A stretch of DNA of 15,351 nt from an uncultured Clostridia bacterium. GTDB lineage: Bacteria; Bacillota; Clostridia; Peptostreptococcales; Anaerovoracaceae. Each line of letters opens with the position of its first letter. Positions within the stretch are counted from its first letter, which is position 1. The stretch lies in the NCBI GenBank assembly GCA_946541285.1, contig CAMNJG010000015.1:1-15351 (forward strand), written 5' to 3'. Under the pieces are notes generated by a model. That model was not told where the DNA came from, searched no databases, and saw only the letters and a list, made by a program, of their open reading frames with translations. A program made the translations under genes and the position numbers. Shown here piece by piece: positions 7,251-12,773 of this stretch.

Positions 7251-7298
7251 CAGGAACTGCCTGAAAAGAACCTGTGCCGGTTATGCATGTGCAGTTCC
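7251..7298 (+). repeat. 48-nt palindromic interspersed repeat, copy B
   Basis: Same length and layout as copy A at 1049-1096: arms GGAACTG (7252-7258) and CAGTTCC (7291-7297), with inner AACC (7269-7272) and GGTT (7278-7281). Differences from copy A include changes on both sides of the outer stem that keep or improve pairing (the arm here is one base pair longer). It is antisense to the flanking Nudix and dfx genes. Confidence 0.75.
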
Positions 7299-7299
7299 C

Positions 7300-7319
7300 T
7301 GGCTCCTGGTGTCAGGAGC
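7300..7319. repeat. Perfect 8-bp hairpin after dfx
   Basis: GGCTCCTG (7300-7307), loop GTGT, CAGGAGCC (7312-7319), 12 nt past the dfx stop. On the - strand it is followed by AGGGAACTG rather than Ts, so if it ends dfx transcription it does so without a U tract. It may instead protect the dfx mRNA 3' end. Confidence 0.6.
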
Positions 7320-7331
7320 CGTTTCCACTTT

Positions 7332-7712
7332 TCATAATTCTGTTTTCCAGAGACCGTGGAGATTGCAATACGCGTAAACAGACAGGAGCTCATCGTCATC
7401 GGTCAGAAGGAAGCTTGCTTCCGGCGCTGATTCCGGCAGGAGCTCTTTTCTCTGGATACCTTCCCTGGTGTCGATGGAGATCCATTCGATATAGTGGTCA
7501 CTCAGCATCGGATGCAGTGTGTCCCCGACGATGACACGGACTTCGTTTCCGTTTTGCGTAACAGACGGTACGTGCTTTTCCTCTGACGCGTCGACCGCCC
7601 CGGGGATGATTTCCTCCATCGGGATGCCACAGCAGGTTACCTGACATCCACTGTCTTCCACGACTTCGTAGATGTTTCCGCATATATTGCATTTGTAAAA
7701 TCTGTGGGACAT
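7332..7712 (-). CDS. dfx: Desulfoferrodoxin (superoxide reductase)
   Basis: A 126-aa two-iron superoxide reductase that converts superoxide to hydrogen peroxide in the cytoplasm of anaerobes. The N-terminal desulforedoxin-like domain has the FeS4 ligands C8, C11, C27 and C28. The catalytic domain has the Fe(His)4Cys ligands H47 (EEKHVP), H67 (DTLHPM), H73 (DHYIEW), C116 and H119 (YCNLHGLW), and the loop Glu45-Lys46 known to guide superoxide. This is the class I form with both centres complete. The start at 7712 is chosen for AGGAGGTG (complement of 7721-7728) 8 nt upstream; the frame stays open 35 codons further with no family match. No rubredoxin gene, its usual electron donor, is adjacent. 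Confidence 0.96.
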   Translation of the reverse strand: MSHRFYKCNICGNIYEVVEDSGCQVTCCGIPMEEIIPGAVDASEEKHVPSVTQNGNEVRVIVGDTLHPMLSDHYIEWISIDTREGIQRKELLPESAPEASFLLTDDDELLSVYAYCNLHGLWKTEL

Positions 7713-7788
7713 AAGTGATTCACCTCCTGATGTATAGGATGACTTTCTTCGCGGAGAAAGAAGTTGATTCTGTGTCTCCACAGTTACA

Positions 7789-7817
7789 AGTTTAATCTGA
7801 GTGGTATGCTGAGTCAA
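7789..7817 (-). promoter_or_regulatory. Sigma-A-like promoter for dfx
   Basis: On the - strand, TTGACT (complement of 7812-7817) is followed after exactly 17 nt by TAAACT (complement of 7789-7794). This would start transcription near 7782 and give a leader of about 70 nt. An alternative -10, TATACAT, lies too close to the start codon. Confidence 0.55.
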
Positions 7818-7880
7818 GCAGGAACGGAGATGGTACGCAGGTTTTTCAGGGACGGCCCTGCTGTGCTGTAAAGGAAATGG

Positions 7881-7909
7881 TTGAATCAGAAAATGAGTTT
7901 TGGTAGAAT
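7881..7909 (+). promoter_or_regulatory. Sigma-A-like promoter for azlCD
   Basis: TTGAAT (7881-7886), a 17-nt spacer, then TAGAAT (7904-7909). Transcription would start near 7916, leaving a leader of about 100 nt before azlC. The hexamer GAATCA occurs both at the -35 and just after the -10, a possible site for a regulator. Confidence 0.55.
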
Positions 7910-8019
7910 CAACGTGTTGCGCAATTTTTACAGATAACCGGGATATTGTTGAGAAACGATGAGTTCATCAGTAACAGCGCTTTTTTTGGATATCATCTCT
8001 GAGGAACAGGAGTGTTTGA

Positions 8020-8769
8020 ATGACAGAACAGAACCGAAAAAATCTCGCGCGCGGGGCGCGCAACGGGATTCCGATCAGCATGGGATATTTCGCGGTGGGA
8101 TTTACCATCGGAATCGCGGCGAAGAATGCCGGACTGACACCGTTGGAAGGAGGTCTGGCCAGCATGCTGAATATGGCGTCGGCGGGTCAGTTTGCCGGTT
8201 TCACCATGATCGCGGCGAGTGCTTCTTTCGCGGCATTGTTCCTGATGGAAATCATCATCAATGCGCGGTATCTGCTGATGTCTGCGTCCCTCAGCCAGAA
8301 AATCGATGAAAAGACGGGGATGCTGAAGCGGTTGCTGCTGTCCCTGTGCGTGACGGACGAGATTTTTGGAATTTCCATCGCGGAGCAGGGAAAGCTGGAT
8401 CCGTTTTATACGTATGGCGCTTATCTGATCAGTATGCCGGGATGGACGCTGGGAACGTATCTGGGGACTCTTCTGGGGGGCATTCTGCCGCTGCGGGTGA
8501 TGAGCGCCCTCAGTGTCGCGCTGTTCGGGATGTTCCTGGCGGTCATTGTGCCGCCGGCGAGAAAAAACCGGACGGTGCTGGTATTGATCCTTGTTTGCTT
8601 CGCGGCCAGCTGGGCTGCGGATCAGGTAGCGTTTTTTGACCGCCTTCCTTCCGGGACGCTGATCATTCTCCTGACCCTGGTGCTGGCGGGAGGTGCCGCG
8701 CTGCTGTTCCCGGTCAGTGACGATACGCTGAATCAGGAAACCGCGGGATCGGAGGTGGCTCATGAGTAG
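8020..8769 (+). CDS. azlC: AzlC, large subunit of branched-chain amino acid exporter
   Basis: A 249-aa multi-spanning membrane protein of the AzlC family, which with AzlD exports branched-chain amino acids (also azaleucine). Hallmarks are the N-terminal NGIPISMGYFAVGFTIGIAA, the EGGLASMLNMASAGQFAG segment, NARYLLMSASLSQ, TDEIFGIS and GWTLGTYLGTLLG. It is somewhat longer than many homologues because of a polar C-terminal tail after the last helix. The start is set by AGGAG (8008-8012), 7 nt before the ATG. It overlaps azlD by 8 nt. No azlB/Lrp-type regulator gene is adjacent. Confidence 0.93.
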   Translation: MTEQNRKNLARGARNGIPISMGYFAVGFTIGIAAKNAGLTPLEGGLASMLNMASAGQFAGFTMIAASASFAALFLMEIIINARYLLMSASLSQKIDEKTGMLKRLLLSLCVTDEIFGISIAEQGKLDPFYTYGAYLISMPGWTLGTYLGTLLGGILPLRVMSALSVALFGMFLAVIVPPARKNRTVLVLILVCFAASWAADQVAFFDRLPSGTLIILLTLVLAGGAALLFPVSDDTLNQETAGSEVAHE

Positions 8770-9067
8770 GACACTGGCATACATCCTTGTGATGTTTATT
8801 TCCACGAATCTGGTGCGTGTGCTTCCGCTCACGCTGATCCGAAAGCCGATCCAGAGCCCTTTTATCCGTTCCTTCCTTTATTATGTGCCGTATGTGACTC
8901 TGTCGGTGATGACCTTTCCGGCCATTCTGTCGGTGACACAGAATCCGGTTGCGGCTGCGGCTGCGTTTGTAGTGGGGATTCTGGCAGCGTGGTTCGGGCG
9001 GAGTCTTTTTCAGGTGGCCATCCTCTGCTGCGTGACGGTTTTTCTGCTGGAACTGGTACTGGTGTAG
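8762..9067 (+). CDS. azlD: AzlD, small subunit of branched-chain amino acid exporter
   Basis: A 101-aa protein with three or four membrane segments, typical of AzlD. Family-like features are the N-terminal FISTNLVRVLPLTLIRKPIQSPFIRSFLYYVPYV region (8769 onward) and the AAAAFVVGILAAWFGRSL segment. It is expected to form the exporter with AzlC. Its ATG lies 8 nt inside azlC, with GGAGGTG at 8751-8757, so the two subunits are translationally coupled. Confidence 0.92.
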   Translation: MSRTLAYILVMFISTNLVRVLPLTLIRKPIQSPFIRSFLYYVPYVTLSVMTFPAILSVTQNPVAAAAAFVVGILAAWFGRSLFQVAILCCVTVFLLELVLV

Positions 9068-9133
9068 GAAATTTCATACAATCACGTAACACATCCTGCT
9101 GGCTGATTTCTCCGGTCGTGGTGTCCGAAAGCC

Positions 9134-9150
9134 CCGCTGCAATGCAGCGG
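9134..9150. repeat. Short perfect hairpin between azlD and rbgA
   Basis: CCGCTGC (9134-9140), loop AAT, GCAGCGG (9144-9150). No T tract follows. The same CCGCTGC/GCAGCGG arms are the core of the longer hairpin at 10763-10809. The rest of the 146-nt gap shows no clear promoter. Confidence 0.6.
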
Positions 9151-9213
9151 AAAGATGCTTCGTGTATGGGAGTCAGCTATTATACGATCATGTCAGGGAC
9201 AGGTGAAGAAATT

Positions 9214-10080
9214 ATGGGGAATGAAAAAAAAGAACAGCCCGGCAGACTGAACTGGTATCCGGGACATATGAAAAAAACGCGGGAACTGATCGGAAAGAAC
9301 CTGAAGCTGGTGGACGCGGCCATTGAACTGGTGGATGCCCGGATTCCGGTTTCCAGCAGAAATCCGGTGATTGACCAGATCCTGCAGAATAAAAAGCGGG
9401 TCATTGTCCTGAACAAGTCCGATCTTGCCGATCCGGCGGAAACCACGCGGTGGCTCAACCGTCTCCGCGGCAGCCAGACCCGGGCGTGCGCTGTGGACTG
9501 CCGCAGCGGGAAAGGCATAGAAGCACTGTTCGGAATCCTGCGCGAGTTGCAGGAAGCGCGCGACGCGGAAAAATCCGTCAGACGTCCGCTGCGCCTGATG
9601 GTCGTCGGGGTCCCGAATGTCGGCAAGTCCTCCCTGATCAACCGTCTGACCGGGCGGAAAAGCGCGGTGACCGGAAACAGGCCGGGAGTGACGAGGGGCA
9701 AGCAGTGGCTGACCCTGAAAAACGGGATGCAGCTGCTGGATACGCCGGGGATTCTCTGGCCGAAATTTGAAGATAAAAAAGTCGGCCTGAACCTGGCGTT
9801 CTGCGGTTCCATTAAGGATGAGATCATGGATCTGGAAACCCTGGCGCTGGAACTGATCCGGCTGCTGCTGTCGGATTACAGCGGTCTGCTGGAAACGCGG
9901 TATAAGATTGAAGAAATCAGTCAGGACGGACTTGAGGCGATGGACCAGATCGCCAGAAAACGGGGATTCCTGTTTTCCGGAAACCGCATCGATTATGAAC
10001 GGACCGCGCGGACGATCCTCGATGAATTCCGGAGCGGGAAAATCGGGCAGATAACGCTGGAAAAGGCAGGACGTTCATGA
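9214..10080 (+). CDS. rbgA: Ribosome biogenesis GTPase RbgA (YlqF)
   Basis: A circularly permuted GTPase of 288 aa required for late assembly of the 50S subunit in Firmicutes. The motif order G4-G5-G1-G2-G3 is visible: NKSD (67-70), G1 GVPNVGKS (132-139), G2 Thr160 in RPGVTRGKQW, and G3 DTPG (176-179) followed by ILWPKF. The N-terminal WYPGHMKKTREL with family-specific His18 and the C-terminal helical RNA-binding domain (about 190-288) are present. The start at 9214 is chosen for AGGTGA (9201-9206), 7 nt upstream; longer in-frame starts run into azlD or lack a binding site. It overlaps rnhB by 4 nt, a conserved pair. Confidence 0.95.
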   Translation: MGNEKKEQPGRLNWYPGHMKKTRELIGKNLKLVDAAIELVDARIPVSSRNPVIDQILQNKKRVIVLNKSDLADPAETTRWLNRLRGSQTRACAVDCRSGKGIEALFGILRELQEARDAEKSVRRPLRLMVVGVPNVGKSSLINRLTGRKSAVTGNRPGVTRGKQWLTLKNGMQLLDTPGILWPKFEDKKVGLNLAFCGSIKDEIMDLETLALELIRLLLSDYSGLLETRYKIEEISQDGLEAMDQIARKRGFLFSGNRIDYERTARTILDEFRSGKIGQITLEKAGRS

Positions 10081-10748
10081 CAAAACAGGAACGGATCGAA
10101 AAGATGAAAGCGGATCTGGTCCGCATGAGCGAGATTGAAAATGACCTGTATGAAAATGGTTATCGGGGCCAGGAAATCCGGACGATCGCCGGTGTCGATG
10201 AAGTAGGCAGAGGCCCCCTGGCCGGACCGGTGGTGACAGCTGCAGTGATCCTGCCACAGGGATTTGACCTGCTGGGAGTCAATGATTCCAAAAAACTGTC
10301 CGAAAAACGCAGAGAAGAACTGTATGAAAAAATCATGGAGACGGCACTGGCAGTGAGCATCGGCATGCGGGACTGGCAGCGGATCGATGAGATCAACATC
10401 CTCAACGCGACCCGGGAAGCGATGACGGACGCGATCCGGAATCTGCCGTTTTCACCGGATATCGTGCTGATCGACGCGCTGACACTGGATCTGCCGGAGA
10501 TTCCGCAGATGCCACTGGTGAAGGGAGACAGCCGGAGCATATCCATCGCGGCGGCTTCGATCATCGCCAAAGTGACCCGGGACCGGATGATGGTGGAATA
10601 CGCCGGACAGTATCCCGGTTACGCGTTTGAAAAAAACAAAGGGTACGGGACGAAAGCGCATTATGAGGGGCTGGACCGGCTGGGCGCGTGTCCCATCCAC
10701 CGCCGTTCGTTTCTCGTCAAATATGCAGCGAAGAGAAAAAAACCGTAA
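10077..10748 (+). CDS. rnhB: Ribonuclease HII
   Basis: RNase HII, which cuts RNA in RNA-DNA hybrids and removes single ribonucleotides misplaced in DNA. The 223-aa protein has the Firmicutes-type N-terminal extension (about 1-35) and the catalytic acids D41, E42 (AGVDEVGRGPLAGP), D133 (LIDALTLDLP) and D151 (KGDSRS). Also present are NDSKKLSEKRR, ASIIAKVTRDR and the C-terminal GYGTKAHYEGL with its His. The gene begins by ATGA overlap with rbgA. It is followed by a 21-bp hairpin. Confidence 0.96.
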   Translation: MTKQERIEKMKADLVRMSEIENDLYENGYRGQEIRTIAGVDEVGRGPLAGPVVTAAVILPQGFDLLGVNDSKKLSEKRREELYEKIMETALAVSIGMRDWQRIDEINILNATREAMTDAIRNLPFSPDIVLIDALTLDLPEIPQMPLVKGDSRSISIAAASIIAKVTRDRMMVEYAGQYPGYAFEKNKGYGTKAHYEGLDRLGACPIHRRSFLVKYAAKRKKP

Positions 10749-10762
10749 ATCGTATTGTACAG

Positions 10763-10809
10763 ACAGACGGCCCTCCGCTGCGGTGATCCCGCAGCGGAGG
10801 GCCGTCTGT
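10763..10809. terminator. 21-bp perfect hairpin between convergent genes
   Basis: Arms 10763-10783 and 10789-10809 are perfectly complementary over 21 bp, with loop TGATC. It lies between the rnhB stop and the end of the convergent phosphoribosyltransferase. No T tract follows on either strand, so this is a very stable, G+C-rich stem of non-standard terminator type, possibly acting in both directions or as a 3'-end protector. Confidence 0.65.
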
Positions 10810-10835
10810 TGATCGGGAAAGAAGGAAACTCAAAC

Positions 10836-11390
10836 TCAGAGGAGCGGATTGCCGTCATTGTCAAAGAGCGGCAGCTTTTCGAGGAAAAGGATGTCCGTCC
10901 GGTCCGCCGCGTCGCCTTCCGCGAGGACTGTGGCTTTACCGACAATCTGGCCGTTTACCTGATGAATCAGGGTTTCCATGGAGTGCAGTGACTCTCCGGT
11001 GCTGATGACATCGTCCACAATCAGTACCCGGGAGTCCCGGATCCGGTCCGCGTCATCCTGGCCGATACAGAGCGTCTGGATGTGGTCCGTGGTAATGGAA
11101 TCGACCTCTGTGGAAATGACATTGCGCATATAGAGTTTTGGCGCTTTCCTCATCACGATGTAGTCCGCGTAGCCCGCCTGACGGGCCATTTCGTGGGCGA
11201 GGGGAATCCCCTTGGCTTCCGCGGTGACGATGACATCGAATGCAGGGACTTTTTTCAGCAGTTCAGCAGCGGCCCTTTCCGTCAGTTCACTGTCGCCGAA
11301 CATGATGAAGGCGCCGATCTGTGTCGTTTCGTTGATGGGACAGAGCGGGAGGTTCCGTTTCAGTCCGGCAATGGTCATTTCGTAGTACAT
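10836..11390 (-). CDS. Adenine/xanthine-type phosphoribosyltransferase family protein
   Basis: A 184-aa type I phosphoribosyltransferase. The PRPP-binding loop VLIVDDVISTGES (122-134) is intact, as are AEAKGIPLAHEMAR (57-70) and the family-typical MRKAPKLYM and ITTDHIQTLCIGQDDADRI. It resembles a clostridial group near adenine phosphoribosyltransferase (apt); the base it uses cannot be read from sequence. The start at 11390 is chosen because AAAGGA (complement of 11398-11403) lies 7 nt upstream; the frame remains open for 28 more codons through the structured leader, without family similarity. It is alone in its transcription unit, convergent with rnhB and divergent from the aldo/keto reductase. 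Confidence 0.9.
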   Translation of the reverse strand: MYYEMTIAGLKRNLPLCPINETTQIGAFIMFGDSELTERAAAELLKKVPAFDVIVTAEAKGIPLAHEMARQAGYADYIVMRKAPKLYMRNVISTEVDSITTDHIQTLCIGQDDADRIRDSRVLIVDDVISTGESLHSMETLIHQVNGQIVGKATVLAEGDAADRTDILFLEKLPLFDNDGNPLL

Positions 11391-11420
11391 TTCTGAATCC
11401 TTTCCTGGATGGTACGTCTT

Positions 11421-11474
11421 TTGTTCCCGCGGAGATACTGGCGGGTAAGCGTCGCCTGTCCGCCGGGGAAACAA
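11421..11474 (-). promoter_or_regulatory. Structured leader of the phosphoribosyltransferase mRNA
   Basis: On the - strand TTGTTTCCCCGG (complement of 11463-11474) can pair with CCGCGGGAACAA (complement of 11421-11432): 12 positions with one mismatch and one G-U. Enclosed is a second stem GGCG/CGCC (complements of 11453-11456 and 11440-11443). It falls wholly inside the leader predicted from the promoter at 11499-11527, about 30 nt before the start codon. No known riboswitch class is recognised. Confidence 0.5.
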
Positions 11475-11498
11475 TATTATCAGATTTTCGATATACTT

Positions 11499-11527
11499 AA
11501 TCTATCATATTAAAGGGTGCCCTTCAA
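11499..11527 (-). promoter_or_regulatory. Probable promoter for the phosphoribosyltransferase
   Basis: On the - strand TTGAAG (complement of 11522-11527), a 17-nt spacer and TAGATT (complement of 11499-11504). Transcription would begin near 11492, giving a leader of about 100 nt. The region is A+T-rich and other -10 readings (TATGAT) are possible with worse spacing. Confidence 0.45.
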
Positions 11528-11533
11528 GGAGGC

Positions 11534-11547
11534 ATCTTTACAAAGAT
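11534..11547. promoter_or_regulatory. Candidate operator palindrome between divergent promoters
   Basis: ATCTTT-AC-AAAGAT is a symmetric 14-bp site. It lies between the -35 of the leftward promoter (11522-11527) and the -35 of the rightward promoter (11554-11559). A dimeric regulator bound here could touch both promoters. The regulator is unknown. Confidence 0.4.
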
Positions 11548-11553
11548 CATTTC

Positions 11554-11587
11554 TTGACTTGACGGGGCAACAATGAGACAATAAAAA
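11554..11587 (+). promoter_or_regulatory. Probable promoter for the reductase-ATPase pair
   Basis: Two overlapping readings fit: TTGACT (11554-11559), 17 nt, GACAAT (11577-11582), or TTGACG (11559-11564), 17 nt, TAAAAA (11582-11587). The tandem TTGAC boxes make a promoter here likely even if the exact register is not settled. The leader would be about 40-45 nt. Confidence 0.5.
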
Positions 11588-11633
11588 ATACGGGATCAGC
11601 AGAACAATGGGATTGTAAACAGGAGGTTATTTC

Positions 11634-12773
11634 ATGATTTACAGAAAGTATAAAGATAAAGATCTGTCCGGACTGGGATTCGGATGCATGCGCCTGCCGG
11701 TGATCGACGGCAATGATACGATGATCGATGAAGCGGCAGCGCTGGAAATGATTGATTACGCCATGGCTCACGGCATCAATTATTTCGATACCGCCTGGGG
11801 CTATCATGACGGGAATTCCGAGCTGGTTGTCGGCAAGGGCCTGTCAAAGTATCCACGGGAGGATTTCTATCTGGCGGATAAATTTCCGGGTTATGACCTT
11901 TCCAATATGCCAAAGGTGAAGGAAATCTTCGAAAAACAGCTTGAAAAAACCAGGGTGGAATATTTCGACTTCTATCTGGTGCACAATGTCTGCGAACTGA
12001 ACGTGGAGCAGTACATCGATCCGCAGTATGGCATCCATGATTATCTCGTGGAGCAGGTAAAGAACGGCCGTATCCGTCATCTGGGATTCTCCTGCCACGG
12101 CAACTTTGAAACTTATCAGAAATTCATGGATGTCTACGGTGACGATATGGAATTCTGTCAGCTGCAGCTCAACTGGCTGGACTGGAAGTTCCAGAAGGCG
12201 GAAGACAAAGTGATCGACCTCCGGAAAAGAGGGATTCCGGTATGGGTCATGGAACCGCTGCGCGGCGGCAAGCTCTGCAGCCTGGAGGAAAAATACGAGG
12301 AAAAACTGAAAGCGCTGCGCCCGGATACAACGACGACCCAGTGGGCGTTCCGTTTCCTGCAGACACTGCCGGAAGTAAAAATGGTACTCTCCGGGATGTC
12401 TTCCCTGGAGCAGATGAAGCAGAACATTGACACCTGGAATACCGACGCGCCGCTGAACGAAGAAGAACGGAACACGCTTCAGGAAATCGCGGACGAGATG
12501 ACCGGCCAGGGAAGGGTTATGTGCACCGCATGTCATTACTGCACATCCCACTGTCCGATGGAGCTGGATATCCCGTGGCTGATTGAACTGTACAATGAGC
12601 ATAAATTCTCTGATGGCGGCTTTATCCCGATGATGGGAGTCTCAGCGCTGGATAAGGACAAGAGGCCGTCCGCCTGCCTGCACTGCCACAGCTGCGAACA
12701 GGTCTGTCCGCAGCAGATTAAGATTTCAGATGTTATGCAGGACTTTGATGAAAGACTGCACGCGGGAGCATGA
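11634..12773 (+). CDS. Aldo/keto reductase with C-terminal 2x[4Fe-4S] domain
   Basis: A 379-aa fusion of an aldo/keto reductase barrel (about 1-290) and a ferredoxin-like domain. The catalytic tetrad is D52, Y57 (FDTAWGYHDG), K83 (LADKFPG) and H117 (LVHNV). The C-terminal part has two C-x2-C-x2-C-x3-C-P clusters, C297/C300/C303/C307 and C348/C351/C354/C358. This architecture is common in anaerobes and suggests electron exchange between ferredoxin-type clusters and a carbonyl substrate, but the substrate is unknown. AGGAGG (11621-11626) lies 7 nt before the ATG. The stop overlaps the ATG of the P-type ATPase, so the two are expressed together. Confidence 0.93.
   Translation: MIYRKYKDKDLSGLGFGCMRLPVIDGNDTMIDEAAALEMIDYAMAHGINYFDTAWGYHDGNSELVVGKGLSKYPREDFYLADKFPGYDLSNMPKVKEIFEKQLEKTRVEYFDFYLVHNVCELNVEQYIDPQYGIHDYLVEQVKNGRIRHLGFSCHGNFETYQKFMDVYGDDMEFCQLQLNWLDWKFQKAEDKVIDLRKRGIPVWVMEPLRGGKLCSLEEKYEEKLKALRPDTTTTQWAFRFLQTLPEVKMVLSGMSSLEQMKQNIDTWNTDAPLNEEERNTLQEIADEMTGQGRVMCTACHYCTSHCPMELDIPWLIELYNEHKFSDGGFIPMMGVSALDKDKRPSACLHCHSCEQVCPQQIKISDVMQDFDERLHAGA

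Larger units (their letters stand above)
7713..8019. other. Divergent intergenic region between dfx and azlC
   Basis: 307 bp without a gene. It holds the dfx promoter (-) and the azlC promoter (+), listed separately. The dfx leader contains a hairpin CTTTCT (7743-7748)/AGAAAG (7755-7760). Upstream of dfx there is CAGGG-ACGG-CCCTG (7847-7860). In the azlC leader there is GATGA-GT-TCATC (7958-7969) and a run of seven Ts (7982-7988), without a convincing stem before it. No known riboswitch or T-box is recognised. Confidence 0.6.

Noticed and set aside
7208..7319. A CRISPR-like array from the repeated GGAACTG units
   Set aside because: Only two adjacent units with a 40-nt period, palindromic throughout, no spacers of even length and no cas genes.
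7713..7817. Longer N-terminus for desulfoferrodoxin
   Set aside because: The added segment would span the promoter and ribosome binding site, and the family begins right at the FeS4 domain.
7975..7990. T7 run in the azlC leader as an intrinsic terminator or attenuator
   Set aside because: I could not find a stable stem directly before the T run.
7959..8019. A small open frame starting at 7959 upstream of azlC that might be a leader peptide
   Set aside because: It has no good ribosome binding site, no run of Leu, Ile or Val codons typical of attenuation, and runs on out of frame through azlC without an early stop.
8989..9213. N-terminal extension of RbgA back into azlD
   Set aside because: The extra residues do not look like RbgA, overlap azlD, and the ATG at 9214 has a well-placed AGGTGA.
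10661..10945. A - strand frame across the rnhB end and hairpin
   Set aside because: It runs through the 21-bp stem and overlaps two well-supported genes, with a translation that shows repeated segments from the two hairpin arms.
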